Part shown: positions 1 to 7,868 of the stretch, in pieces
Layout: every line of letters begins with the position of its first letter
Position numbering within the stretch: the first letter of the stretch is position 1
Origin: Clostridium sp. CAG:1024
GTDB taxonomy: Bacteria; Bacillota; Clostridia; Christensenellales; CAG-138
Direction: 5' to 3'
Assembly (NCBI GenBank): GCA_000432015.1
Contig: HF985514.1
Coordinates: 14,044 to 66,818 of the forward strand
Length of the DNA: 52,775 bases
The notes under the pieces: model-generated
Told to the model about the DNA's origin: nothing
What the model saw: only the letters and a program-made list of their open reading frames with translations
Database searches by the model: none
Program-made: the position numbers and the translations under genes

Positions 1-639
1 GACATCGGCTGCGACCATGGACGGCTTGCCTGCGCGCTGTTGCAGCGGAACGAGACCTGGCGCTGTATCGCGTCGGACGTGAGCGCGCCGTCACTTGAAA
101 AAGCCCGGCGGCTTTCTGCATACATCGGCGGAGAAGGCAGGATCGACATTCGGCTTGGAGACGGCCTTACCGTGCTGTGCCGGGGGGAGGCGGATGCGGT
201 CGTTCTCTGCGGCATGGGAGGAGAACGGATCGTGGAATTGTTGGATGCCGCGGACAGCCCGCTTATGGGGGCACGCCTTGCTGTCATGCAGCCCATGCGC
301 GGCGTAGAAGAACTGCGGGCGTATCTCTATACCACCGGGTATCGCATTCTTGACGATCGTGTCACGGAGGAAGCGGGCAGACTGTATCAGATTCTTTCTG
401 CGGCGCCGCCTTGCGCGGACGGAGAATGCGACACTTGGCCGGCGGATTTCCCGGTTGGCTGTTTCAGCCTCGGGTATCGAGCGTTTGAACGGAGAGATCC
501 ACTGTGCAGAACACTCGCACGGCAGCAGCTTTTACAGACGCAGAAACGGCTGAAAACGGCCGCAAATACCGGCGGTGAACCCGTGCTTCGCCGAAAAGAA
601 GCCGAACTTTTGACCATACTGGAAAGGTGGGAGCATTGA
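1..639 (+). CDS. trmK: tRNA (adenine(22)-N1)-methyltransferase TrmK, 5' truncated by window edge
   Basis: SAM-dependent methyltransferase that makes m1A22 in tRNA; cytoplasmic. The reading frame is already open at base 1: it reads DIGCDHGRLACAL, the glycine-rich SAM-binding motif I of the family (usually DIGTDHAYLP), so the true start lies to the left. The second diagnostic motif, CGMGGERIVELL, follows about 55 residues later, and the C-terminal helical region ends at TGA 637-639. 212 residues are present; full-length proteins are about 230. The stop overlaps the next ATG (TGATG), so it is translationally coupled to the Nif3-like gene, an arrangement common downstream of sigA in Bacillota. 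Family assignment is firm; only the N-terminus is missing. Confidence 0.93.
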   Translation, partial: DIGCDHGRLACALLQRNETWRCIASDVSAPSLEKARRLSAYIGGEGRIDIRLGDGLTVLCRGEADAVVLCGMGGERIVELLDAADSPLMGARLAVMQPMRGVEELRAYLYTTGYRILDDRVTEEAGRLYQILSAAPPCADGECDTWPADFPVGCFSLGYRAFERRDPLCRTLARQQLLQTQKRLKTAANTGGEPVLRRKEAELLTILERWEH

Positions 640-1403
640 TGCGGTTGCAGGATTGGATACGGGAGATGGAGCGGATCGCGCCGCCGGATCTGGCGCTGGA
701 CTTCGATAACCCGGGACTTTTGATCACGCCCGAACGCAAGGAGATCCGGCGTGTACTTGTTGCACTTGACTGCACGACGGCGGTCGCAAGAGAGGCGGCG
801 GCATTTGACGCCGACCTGGTGCTCACGCATCACCCGCTGTTCTTTCACGGCGTCAAGCATATTTTGGAGGAGGATCCCGACACCGCGGCGGCGTATCTGC
901 TGCTTCGAAACGGCATCGGCATGTACGCTGCGCATACGAATTTGGACGCGGCGGAAGGCGGCGTGAACGATGCGCTGCTTGCCTGCTTTGCACTCCGGGA
1001 TGTGCGGCCGCTGCCCGGGGACGGGCTTGGCCGCATCGGCACCTTTGACCGGCCGATGACGCTGAGAGCGTTTGCGGCGCTCGTTCAGGACAAGCTGCAA
1101 GCCAGAGCGGATGTTGCAGGCGACCCGGAACGGGAGATCCTGACCGTGGCTTGCGTGAGCGGAAGCGGCGCAGAAGACATCGCGATCGCAAAGGCGGCCG
1201 GCGCCGATGTGTTTTTGACGGGCGAGTGCAGACATCATGAAGCGCTTGCCGCCAAGGAGATCGATATGCCGCTGGTCGTCGCGGGACACTATGAAACGGA
1301 GAAGATCGTTCTATTGCCGCTGATTGCCCGTTTACAGGCGCTTTCAAATGATGTACAATATAAGGTATCCCAATCGGACAGCGGTCCGTATTGGCGATTA
1401 TAG
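639..1403 (+). CDS. Nif3-like dinuclear metal centre protein (DUF34)
   Basis: Member of the Nif3/YqfO (DUF34) family, hexameric proteins with a two-metal site; the physiological role is unsettled, although some members are annotated as GTP cyclohydrolase I type 2. Visible metal-ligand motifs are LTHHPLFFHG (about residue 63), AAHTNLDAAEGG (about 100), LTGECRHHE and GHYETE near the C-terminus. At 254 residues it is the short form without the PII-like insertion found in 370-residue homologues. The ATG at 639 is preferred over the in-frame GTG at 627 because AGGTGG (625-630) sits 8 bases before it. It overlaps trmK by one base and is followed 11 bases later by the zinc-ribbon gene. Confidence 0.93.
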   Translation: MRLQDWIREMERIAPPDLALDFDNPGLLITPERKEIRRVLVALDCTTAVAREAAAFDADLVLTHHPLFFHGVKHILEEDPDTAAAYLLLRNGIGMYAAHTNLDAAEGGVNDALLACFALRDVRPLPGDGLGRIGTFDRPMTLRAFAALVQDKLQARADVAGDPEREILTVACVSGSGAEDIAIAKAAGADVFLTGECRHHEALAAKEIDMPLVVAGHYETEKIVLLPLIARLQALSNDVQYKVSQSDSGPYWRL

Positions 1404-1414
1404 GAGGGAATGAC

Positions 1415-2158
1415 ATGGGTAAACTCGATGCAATGCTGCTGTATCAGCAGACCGAGCAAAAAAAGCTGGAGGCCGAACAGGCCGTTCGCTCTACACCCGC
1501 ACGCCAGAAACTCAGCCGCCTGCATAAGCTGCTGAAAACACAGCAGGCGACCATTCAGAAGCTGACTGAGGAGACGGAGACGCGCCTTTCTCAGATCAAT
1601 AAGCTCTCGGAACAAGCAAAGCGCTTGGAAGAGCGTATCGCAAAGCTCTTGGGAGAGCGGATCGAGCTTGAAAACAGCGAGCTTGCGACCATCACCGGAG
1701 ACGAGGAAAGCACGGCTGCTGAAATGACGGAACTCCGCGTGGACATTGAGCGCTTGCAGAAGGAGATCAATCAGGTCGTCCGCGAGGCAAAGAAGCTGCT
1801 TTCCGAAGCAGAGAAGGCGGCGGAGGAATACCGCGAGACCAATCTGACCGCGAAGAACGCAAAGAAGGAATACGATCAGGTCCGCGCAGTCTGCGAAAAG
1901 GAACGCGATGACAGCGCAGAGATGCTGGCAAGCTTTGATGAAAAGCTCGAGCAAATCAGAAAAGATGTTGATCCCGCGCTGTTCCAGCGGTACGAAAAGG
2001 TCAAGCAGCACTATGCGGCGCCGATTGTTCCGGTCATCGGCGGCAAGTGCAGCGGATGCAATATGTCGTTGCCGATGGTCATGCTGAAGCGTTTGAACGC
2101 GCCGGATGCGGTGCTTGAATGCGAGAACTGCGGCCGTATTCTATACAGCGAGCAGTAA
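1415..2158 (+). CDS. Coiled-coil protein with C-terminal C4 zinc ribbon
   Basis: Cytoplasmic protein of 247 residues. Residues about 10-180 are a long, highly charged heptad-rich coiled coil (many E, K, L, Q). The C-terminus carries two Cys pairs, CSGC and CENC, forming a C4 zinc ribbon. This architecture, directly after a Nif3-like gene, is a conserved Bacillota pair, and the molecular function is not established. The ATG at 1415 follows the strong ribosome binding site TAGGAGGG (1401-1408); the in-frame ATG at 1391 lies inside nif3 and lacks one. The gene ends 13 bases before the RNase P RNA. Confidence 0.88.
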   Translation: MGKLDAMLLYQQTEQKKLEAEQAVRSTPARQKLSRLHKLLKTQQATIQKLTEETETRLSQINKLSEQAKRLEERIAKLLGERIELENSELATITGDEESTAAEMTELRVDIERLQKEINQVVREAKKLLSEAEKAAEEYRETNLTAKNAKKEYDQVRAVCEKERDDSAEMLASFDEKLEQIRKDVDPALFQRYEKVKQHYAAPIVPVIGGKCSGCNMSLPMVMLKRLNAPDAVLECENCGRILYSEQ

Positions 2159-2171
2159 AATCAGAATTAAA

Positions 2172-2520
2172 GTTTGCGAGTAAGACAGACGGCCGCCCCT
2201 CGTCGAGAGATGCGGGGAGGAAAGTCCGAGCACCGCAGGGCAGGGTGCCGGGTAACACCCGGTGGAGGCGACTCCAAGGAAAGTGCAACAGAAAGATACC
2301 GCCCGTCGCGAGTCGGGTAAGGATGGAAAGGCGAGGTAAGAGCTCACCGACGGCTTGGCGACTTGTCCGTCATGTAAACCCCACCTGGTGCAAGATTGAA
2401 ATGGGAGCATATAATAGCGGCCCGCTACGCTCCTGGAAATCGCATGAGCCCACCGGCAACGATGGGCCAGAGATAGATGGTCGTCCTTAGACAGAACTCG
2501 GCTTACGGCTTGCTCGCAAC
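2172..2520 (+). ncRNA. rnpB: RNase P RNA, bacterial class A
   Basis: Catalytic RNA of RNase P, which removes 5' leaders from tRNA precursors. Universally conserved blocks are present in order: GAGGAAAGTCCG near 2216, AACAGAAAGATACCGCC near 2287, GGTAAGAGCTCACCG near 2334, and CAGAACTCGGCTTAC near 2492. The ends pair as helix P1 (TTGCGAG at about 2174-2180 with CTCGCAA at about 2513-2519). The layout is class A, as expected for Clostridia rather than the class B form of Bacilli. A short terminator hairpin follows immediately. Confidence 0.96.
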
Positions 2521-2527
2521 ATTTTTT

Positions 2528-2549
2528 GCCGCACGAACGGGCGGCTTTT
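2528..2549 (+). terminator. Rho-independent terminator of rnpB
   Basis: GCCGC (2528-2532) pairs with GCGGC (2541-2545), followed by TTTT. It separates rnpB from trpS. Confidence 0.6.
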
Positions 2550-2578
2550 CTATCATTTCAGTGCAGTGGGAGAAGGGT

Positions 2579-3589
2579 ATGGAAGAACAGGCAACGAAAA
2601 AGACCGTTTTGAGCGGCATCCAGCCGACCAGCCGACTGACGCTCGGCAACTACCTTGGTGCGCTCAAAAATTTTGTCGCCATGCAGGAGGAGTTCGACTC
2701 CTATTATATGGTGGCGGACATGCATGCGATCACCGTGCGGCAGCAGCCCGCGGAATTGCGCAGACGCAGTATTGAAACACTTGCACTGTTTTTGGCCTGC
2801 GGTATCGATCCCGAGCGCTCGACGCTGTTCATCCAGTCACATGTGCCGGAACACGCCATGCTATCCTGGGTCCTCTGCTGCAATACCTACATGGGAGAGC
2901 TCGGCCGCATGACGCAGTTCAAGGACAAGAGCGCGCGTCACGCAGATAATATCAATGCGGGCCTGTTCACATATCCGGTGCTCATGGCGGCAGATATTCT
3001 GCTCTATCAGGCGCACCTCATCCCGGTCGGCGCGGATCAGAAGCAGCACGTCGAGATCACACGCGACCTTGCGGAACGCTTTAACAAGGTCTACGGAGAG
3101 ACCTTTATCGTTCCCGAACCGTATATTCCGAAGGTGGGCGCACGCATCATGAGCCTGCAGGAGCCGACGAGCAAAATGAGCAAGTCCGACCCGAATCCGA
3201 ATGGGTTTATCGCGATGTTGGATGATCCGGATACGATCCGCCGCAAGCTCAAGCGAGCCGTCACAGACTGCGACGGCGTGATCGCTGCAGACCCGGCGCG
3301 CGCGGGCGTGTATAATCTGCTTTCGATCTATTCGTCCTGTGCGGGCAAGACGATCGAAGAGGCCGCGGCAGAGTTGGAAGGCGAAGGCTACGGCACGCTG
3401 AAGAGCCGCACGGCAGACGCCGTTATCGCGGTGTTGGAGCCCATCCAGAACGAGTATACGCGGATCCTTGCAGATAAGCGGTATCTGACCTCTACACTTG
3501 AAAAAGGCGCGGAAAAAGCGCGCCGTAAAGCGCAAAAGACGCTCCGCAAGGTGTATCATAAGGTCGGGTTTGACTCGATCAAGGCCTGA
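2579..3589 (+). CDS. trpS: Tryptophan--tRNA ligase
   Basis: Class I aminoacyl-tRNA synthetase that charges tRNA-Trp; cytoplasmic. 336 residues, the normal size for the bacterial enzyme. The N-terminus shows SGIQPTSRLTLGNYLGAL, which contains the HIGH-equivalent signature, and the KMSKS loop appears as TSKMSKSDPN. The motif GADQKQHVE, typical of TrpRS, lies between them. The ATG at 2579 is chosen because GGGAGAAGGG lies just upstream and the family N-terminus aligns there; an upstream in-frame GTG at 2477 would overlap rnpB. No T-box leader is visible in the short gap after rnpB. Confidence 0.97.
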   Translation: MEEQATKKTVLSGIQPTSRLTLGNYLGALKNFVAMQEEFDSYYMVADMHAITVRQQPAELRRRSIETLALFLACGIDPERSTLFIQSHVPEHAMLSWVLCCNTYMGELGRMTQFKDKSARHADNINAGLFTYPVLMAADILLYQAHLIPVGADQKQHVEITRDLAERFNKVYGETFIVPEPYIPKVGARIMSLQEPTSKMSKSDPNPNGFIAMLDDPDTIRRKLKRAVTDCDGVIAADPARAGVYNLLSIYSSCAGKTIEEAAAELEGEGYGTLKSRTADAVIAVLEPIQNEYTRILADKRYLTSTLEKGAEKARRKAQKTLRKVYHKVGFDSIKA

Positions 3590-3641
3590 TCGTACAGAGC
3601 CGCGGACATTGCGCGCACGGCAAGAAAGAATGGTTTAACGA

Positions 3642-3676
3642 AGCAGGGCATTCTTCGGAAGGAAGAGCGCCCTGCT
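3642..3676 (+). terminator. Hairpin between convergent trpS and membrane-protein genes
   Basis: AGCAGGGC (3642-3649) pairs with GCCCTGCT (3669-3676), with an inner TTCTTCGGAA stem. The T-run after it is weak, but the position after trpS and before the convergent gene suggests a bidirectional terminator. Confidence 0.45.
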
Positions 3677-3678
3677 AT

Positions 3679-4851
3679 TTACTTGTACAGGAAGTGCATT
3701 GCGAGCGCACCGTACAGATTGAAAAGGATCGCAAACGCGCCGATCCACAGCTCCCAAACGGGCGGGCGCTCCTTCATACGCGGCAGACAGATCAGCAGCG
3801 CGTAGGAGAGTAGATCTACCGTGTAACGGGCGCCGAACTGCCAGCCGCCAAATGTGCGATGGGTGAGCAGAAGCACGAGATTCAGCACCATGCAGATGAG
3901 TGCCGTCCATTGGTACGGCCGAAGCTTTTTGAGACGTGTGAGAAGCAGCAGGAAAAACGGGTTTGCCGCAAAGAACAGAAAACCGTCGTGAACAGGATAC
4001 TTGAGCGCTAAATTCGCGTCGAGCGTGACCGGACGAAAGATCTTTTTGAGATTGCGCCAGAGAAACGCTGCGGAGAACTGCGGTTCGCCGCGGTTGAACT
4101 CCGGCAAATAGGTGTGACCAAACTCAAACGGATTGTGGAACCGCGCATAGTTGTACCACATATAGCAGCCGCCGATCAGGGCAGGAAGCAGCAGCAGCTT
4201 CCACTGTGAAAGCAGCGCTTTCCAAAATGGAAGCGACTTTTCACGCATGTCCTCTTCGATAAAGAAGACCAGCAGCGGAACAAACAGAAGAATGGAGAAC
4301 GGACGGCAGCCAACGGCAAGCGCGACCATCGCAAAGGATAGAACGCGTTTGTCCCGTACGGCAAAAAGAATTGCGAGCGTACAGAACACCATGTTCAGCG
4401 ACTGCGCCAGGAACCACACGGATCCGTCACTGCACATCCAAAGAAGATTGCTTCCGAGGAGGAAAAACGCACTGTAAAATCCGGCGGTCAGTTCAGACGC
4501 GCCCGCAGAGCGTACCGCACAGTAGACGGCGATGAGAATGGCGAGCGCAAAATAGAGAATGATGAGATTGTCGGGCGTCTCCGCACCGAAAACGAGCGTA
4601 AACGGCAGCATGACAACGGAGGGGACCGGTGGGAAGGAAACGAACCAGTCGCCGCCGTAGATCGCGAGCTCCAGCCACGGATAGTCCTGTCCGAGCCCCA
4701 ACTGCCCCTTTCGCCAGGCCAACGCTTGCAGCGTGTAGCTGTTGTAAGGGCTGGATGCGAGCAGCGTTCCGCCGAAAAGGTCGTGCAGCAGGAGGTACAG
4801 CACGAGCGTCATAAGCAGCAGCAGAGACAAAGTGAAGCGTCTTGTTCGCAA
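3679..4851 (-). CDS. Polytopic membrane protein, GT-C/dolichyl-mannosyltransferase-like
   Basis: 390-residue integral membrane protein. It opens with a membrane segment (LSLLLLMTLVLYLLL) and continues with roughly 9-11 more hydrophobic helices separated by short loops, ending in ILFNLYGALAMHFLYK. The first extracytoplasmic loop has an acidic/aromatic pattern (SPYNSYTLQALAWRKGQ, then LELAIYGGDW) reminiscent of GT-C glycosyltransferases, but no decisive motif is visible. The TTG at 4851 is preferred over the GTG at 4860 because GGAGGG (complement of 4861-4866) is 8-9 bases from it and abuts the GTG. It stands alone, convergent to trpS. The glycosyltransferase idea is an inference. Confidence 0.7.
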   Translation of the reverse strand: MRTRRFTLSLLLLMTLVLYLLLHDLFGGTLLASSPYNSYTLQALAWRKGQLGLGQDYPWLELAIYGGDWFVSFPPVPSVVMLPFTLVFGAETPDNLIILYFALAILIAVYCAVRSAGASELTAGFYSAFFLLGSNLLWMCSDGSVWFLAQSLNMVFCTLAILFAVRDKRVLSFAMVALAVGCRPFSILLFVPLLVFFIEEDMREKSLPFWKALLSQWKLLLLPALIGGCYMWYNYARFHNPFEFGHTYLPEFNRGEPQFSAAFLWRNLKKIFRPVTLDANLALKYPVHDGFLFFAANPFFLLLLTRLKKLRPYQWTALICMVLNLVLLLTHRTFGGWQFGARYTVDLLSYALLICLPRMKERPPVWELWIGAFAILFNLYGALAMHFLYK

Positions 4852-4871
4852 GGAACGCACCCTCCATGTTT

Positions 4872-4915
4872 GGAAAAACTCAGGGAGCCCCGGCGAAAAC
4901 GGCCGCAGGGCTCCC
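4872..4915 (-). terminator. Terminator of the aminotransferase gene
   Basis: An 8-bp perfect stem (GGGAGCCC 4883-4890 with GGGCTCCC 4908-4915). Reading leftward it is followed by TGAGTTTTTCC. A T-run also exists rightward, so it may act both ways. Confidence 0.7.
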
Positions 4916-4958
4916 TTGTATTTTAGCGGATTTCTTTAGGTAAGGCAAGACAGGAAGC

Positions 4959-6230
4959 CTATATCCCCAGCAGCCGCTCCAGCGCCGCAAGTTTTAGGCT
5001 CACGCAGAGCACATCTGCAGCCTGCTCGATCTCTGAAAGCGTCGCATAGGACGGTGCGATCCGCAGATTGCTGTCATCCGGGTCGTTTCCGCCGGGGAAG
5101 GTCGCCCCCGCGCCGGTCAGGGAAAGCCCCGCCTGCTTTGCCAGCGCGTGCGCCCGCTTTGCCGTGCCGGGCATGGCATAAAGACTGATGAAGTAGCCGC
5201 CCTTCGGCCGTGTCCAGTGCGCGGTGCCGGTGGGCGCGATCTCACGGTCGAGCGCATCCAAAACGGCTTGGAATTTCGGCCGCAGGATCGCAGCGTGTTT
5301 TTCCATGTGGCGCAGCGTTGTTTCACGATCCTTCAGGAAACGGACGTGCATGAGCTGATCGATCTTATTGAACCCAATCGTCTGGAAGGACAGGATGCCG
5401 AGCAGATAGGCAAGATTGTCGCGGCTTGCAGCCATGCAGGAAACGCCCGCGCCAGCGAATGTGACCTTGGAGGTCGAGGCGAACTCGTACACCATGTCCG
5501 GGCGTCCGGCTTCACGACAGAGTGCCAGTATGTCCGGAATCTCCGCGAGCGGGCCGTCAAAATTGTGAATGCAGTAGGCGTTGTCCCACATGAGCGCAAA
5601 GTCCGGCGCTGCGGGGGAAAGCGCGGCGATGCGGCGGCAGACATCGTCACTGTAAACAATGCCGTCGGGATTTGAGTATTTCGGTACGCACCACATGCCC
5701 TTAACAGCGGGATCCCGCACGAGCGCCTCGACCTGCTCCATATCAGGGCCATTCTCTGTCAGACGCACGGGGAGTAATTCCGTGCCAAAGGACAGCGACA
5801 CGTTGAAATGCCGGTCATATCCGGGCGCGGGGCAGAGGAATTTGACGACGGGCTCCTGCGACCACGGGCGTTCGCTGTGCAGCAGACCGTTTGTGTAGGC
5901 CTTTGCAATCAGGTCATACATGAGGTTCAGGCTCGCGTTGCCGCCGATCAGGACCTCTTCCGGCTGCACATCCAAAAGTGAGGCGAAAAGCCGCTTGCAG
6001 GAAGGAAGACCGTCGAGGCAGCCGTAATTGCGCACGTCCATGCCGTCGCATAGAAAATCATCGTCCGCGAGCGTGCTCAGCATGGCGTTGCTGAGATCGA
6101 GTTGCTTGGCCTCCGGCTTGCCGCGCGCAAGGTTCAAGGATAGATGCAGGTCGCAGAGCGCCTCATAGCGTGCTTTTTCTTTCGCGTATTCGGAACGCAG
6201 CTCAGCAGGCGACATATGTCGATATTCCAT
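4959..6230 (-). CDS. Aminotransferase class I/II, MocR-like aspartate aminotransferase family
   Basis: PLP-dependent aminotransferase of 423 residues. The sequence resembles the actinobacterial/clostridial aspartate aminotransferase group (Aminotran_MocR): NLARGKPEAKQLDLS near the N-terminus, WCVPKYSNPDG and the cofactor-anchoring DNAY in the middle, the Schiff-base lysine in ASTSKVTFAGAG, and LRIAPSY near the end, which contains the substrate-carboxylate-binding arginine. The ATG at 6230 is preceded by GAGGTG; longer in-frame starts to the right lack a ribosome binding site and conserved sequence. Its own promoter lies at 6261-6289 and its terminator at 4872-4915, so it is monocistronic. Substrate preference (aspartate, glutamate or alanine) cannot be read from sequence. 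Confidence 0.88.
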   Translation of the reverse strand: MEYRHMSPAELRSEYAKEKARYEALCDLHLSLNLARGKPEAKQLDLSNAMLSTLADDDFLCDGMDVRNYGCLDGLPSCKRLFASLLDVQPEEVLIGGNASLNLMYDLIAKAYTNGLLHSERPWSQEPVVKFLCPAPGYDRHFNVSLSFGTELLPVRLTENGPDMEQVEALVRDPAVKGMWCVPKYSNPDGIVYSDDVCRRIAALSPAAPDFALMWDNAYCIHNFDGPLAEIPDILALCREAGRPDMVYEFASTSKVTFAGAGVSCMAASRDNLAYLLGILSFQTIGFNKIDQLMHVRFLKDRETTLRHMEKHAAILRPKFQAVLDALDREIAPTGTAHWTRPKGGYFISLYAMPGTAKRAHALAKQAGLSLTGAGATFPGGNDPDDSNLRIAPSYATLSEIEQAADVLCVSLKLAALERLLGI

Positions 6231-6260
6231 GGGACACCTCGAAAAAGAACAATTTTTGAT

Positions 6261-6289
6261 ATTGTGAAGCAAAATACAGGAAATGTCAA
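6261..6289 (-). promoter_or_regulatory. Sigma-A-type promoter of the aminotransferase gene
   Basis: On the minus strand a perfect TTGACA (complement of 6284-6289) is followed by 17 bases and CACAAT (complement of 6261-6266). It lies 31 bases before the start codon. Confidence 0.65.
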
Positions 6290-6410
6290 GAGAAATTGCA
6301 AAAACAAAGCGGCCGCGTAGGACGATCAAGGTATTTCTGCACCTAATTGCAGCGCTTCTTGCATAAATTGTATATCTTGCAGGATTCCTTTCAAAGATAA
6401 CGGAACAAAT

Positions 6411-6448
6411 ATAAAACTGGCGGACACGCAAGAGGCGCAGTGTCCGCC
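6411..6448 (-). terminator. Terminator of the ade-xdhABC operon
   Basis: GGCGGACAC (6419-6427) pairs with GTGTCCGCC (6440-6448), and reading leftward it is followed by AGTTTTAT. It lies 25 bases after the xdhC stop. Confidence 0.75.
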
Positions 6449-6473
6449 GTGTTTGAAGGTTCGGAGTGGGCGA

Positions 6474-6968
6474 TCATGCCTTGCCGAGACGTTGTTTCAT
6501 CACTTTCTCAACGGCGTTGAGAATGTTTTCGTAGCCCGTGCAGCGGCAGAGATGACCGGAGAGCAGCTTCCGAAGCTCATCGCGCGTATACTGCTTGCCC
6601 GTCTCAAGGATCTCGACCGTAGTCATGATAAAGCCGGGCGTACAGAAGCCGCACTGCACCGCGGTCTCGTCGATGAACGCCTGCTGAATGTCGGACAGTT
6701 CGCCGTTCGGTCCGAGCAGACTTTCGAGCGTGCGGATATTTTTGCCGTCCGCCCAGATTGCCAGATAAATACAGGAATTGAAGCACTCGCCGTCGATGAG
6801 CACGTTGCAGGCCCCGCATTCGCCGACCTCGCATCCCTTTTTGACGGAGGTCAGGCGGTAGTCGTTGCGGAGCATGTCGGTGAGCGAGGCGCGCACATCG
6901 ACCATGTTTTCCGTTTGCTTGCCGTTGATGGTGCAGCGGACGAGCTTGTATTGCGTCTGATGATCCAT
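6474..6968 (-). CDS. xdhC: Xanthine dehydrogenase-type [2Fe-2S] subunit
   Basis: Electron-transfer subunit of a molybdenum hydroxylase, with two [2Fe-2S] clusters; 164 residues, the standard length. The N-terminal plant-ferredoxin-like domain has CEVGECGACNVLIDGEC (about residues 47-63). The C-terminal helical domain has CGFCTPGF (about 106-113) and CRCTGY (about 141-146). The start ATG overlaps the xdhB stop (TAATG), so it is translationally coupled as the last gene of ade-xdhA-xdhB-xdhC. Cytoplasmic. Named by E. coli usage, where XdhC is the iron-sulfur subunit. Confidence 0.94.
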   Translation of the reverse strand: MDHQTQYKLVRCTINGKQTENMVDVRASLTDMLRNDYRLTSVKKGCEVGECGACNVLIDGECFNSCIYLAIWADGKNIRTLESLLGPNGELSDIQQAFIDETAVQCGFCTPGFIMTTVEILETGKQYTRDELRKLLSGHLCRCTGYENILNAVEKVMKQRLGKA

Positions 6969-7849
6969 TACAGAGCACCTCCCGAGCGTTTGATGGATTC
7001 CGCGAGACAGCGCCGCGCAAGCTCTTCGACGAGCTGGAGCCGGAACTCGCGGCTGGCGCGCCAGCTTGTGCGCGGGTTAACGTCGTTCAAAGCGGCTTTG
7101 CCGAATGCCTCGACAGCTTCCGCGGAGACCGTCATGCCTTTGACAGCGGCTTCCGCAGAGGGCGCGCGCATGGGAACGGGGCCGGCGACGCCGTAGGCAA
7201 GACGCGCATCGACGATGGTCGTTTTGTCCTCGGAGAGCTTCACGTTGGCGGAGCAGCCGGTGGTCGCGATGTCCATGGCGTTGCGCATGGCATATTTGAT
7301 ATAGAAGCCTTTGTAGTCCTCATAGCTTTCGCGGCGCAGCAGGATCGCGGTCTGGATCTCGCCCTCGCGCAGATCGACCACGCCCGCCTTGATGTAGAAC
7401 TCGCGGATTGGGACAAGACGAACGCCCTCCGGCCCGGTCAGCTCGATCACCGCGTCATAGGCCATGAGCGTGGAAGCGGAGTCCGCACTTGTAACGCCGT
7501 TGCAGGTATTGCCGCCGATGGTGCCGATGTTGCGGATCTGCGGGCCGCCGACCATATCGACCGCCTCGCCGAGAACGCCGACGTGCTCCTGGATCAAGGG
7601 ACTCTTGGTGATGTGGGAAAAGCTCGTGAGCGAACCGATGCGGATCGTGCCGTCCGCTTCCATCGTTACGCCGCGCAGCTCGTCAAGTCCGTAAATGCTG
7701 ATAAGGTCGCTTCCTGCGAGACGTCCCTCACGCATTTGTACAAGCACGTCGCTGCCCCCGGCAATGATCTTCGCCGCAGGATGCGCCAGGCGCAGCGCAA
7801 CGGCGTTCTGCACGGAGCTTGCTTCATAAAGTGCATTGATATCGTACAT
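6968..7849 (-). CDS. xdhB: Xanthine dehydrogenase-type FAD-binding subunit
   Basis: FAD subunit that passes electrons from the iron-sulfur subunit to NAD or another acceptor; 293 residues. Typical motifs are AAKIIAGGSDVLVQMREG (FAD pyrophosphate loop), IGSLTSFSHI, and GGPQIRNIGTIGGNTCNG. The C-terminal CO_dehydrogenase-type domain includes RLAYGVAGPVPMRAP. The ATG at 7849 is supported by the ribosome binding site ACGGAGGC 8 bases upstream. It sits 19 bases after xdhA and overlaps xdhC by one base. Confidence 0.94.
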   Translation of the reverse strand: MYDINALYEASSVQNAVALRLAHPAAKIIAGGSDVLVQMREGRLAGSDLISIYGLDELRGVTMEADGTIRIGSLTSFSHITKSPLIQEHVGVLGEAVDMVGGPQIRNIGTIGGNTCNGVTSADSASTLMAYDAVIELTGPEGVRLVPIREFYIKAGVVDLREGEIQTAILLRRESYEDYKGFYIKYAMRNAMDIATTGCSANVKLSEDKTTIVDARLAYGVAGPVPMRAPSAEAAVKGMTVSAEAVEAFGKAALNDVNPRTSWRASREFRLQLVEELARRCLAESIKRSGGAL

Positions 7850-7868
7850 AAATCGTCTGCCTCCGTTC

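Noticed and set aside
387..1289. A 300-codon minus-strand frame across trmK and the Nif3-like gene
   Set aside because: Spans two confirmed plus-strand genes and shows no motif or start signal.
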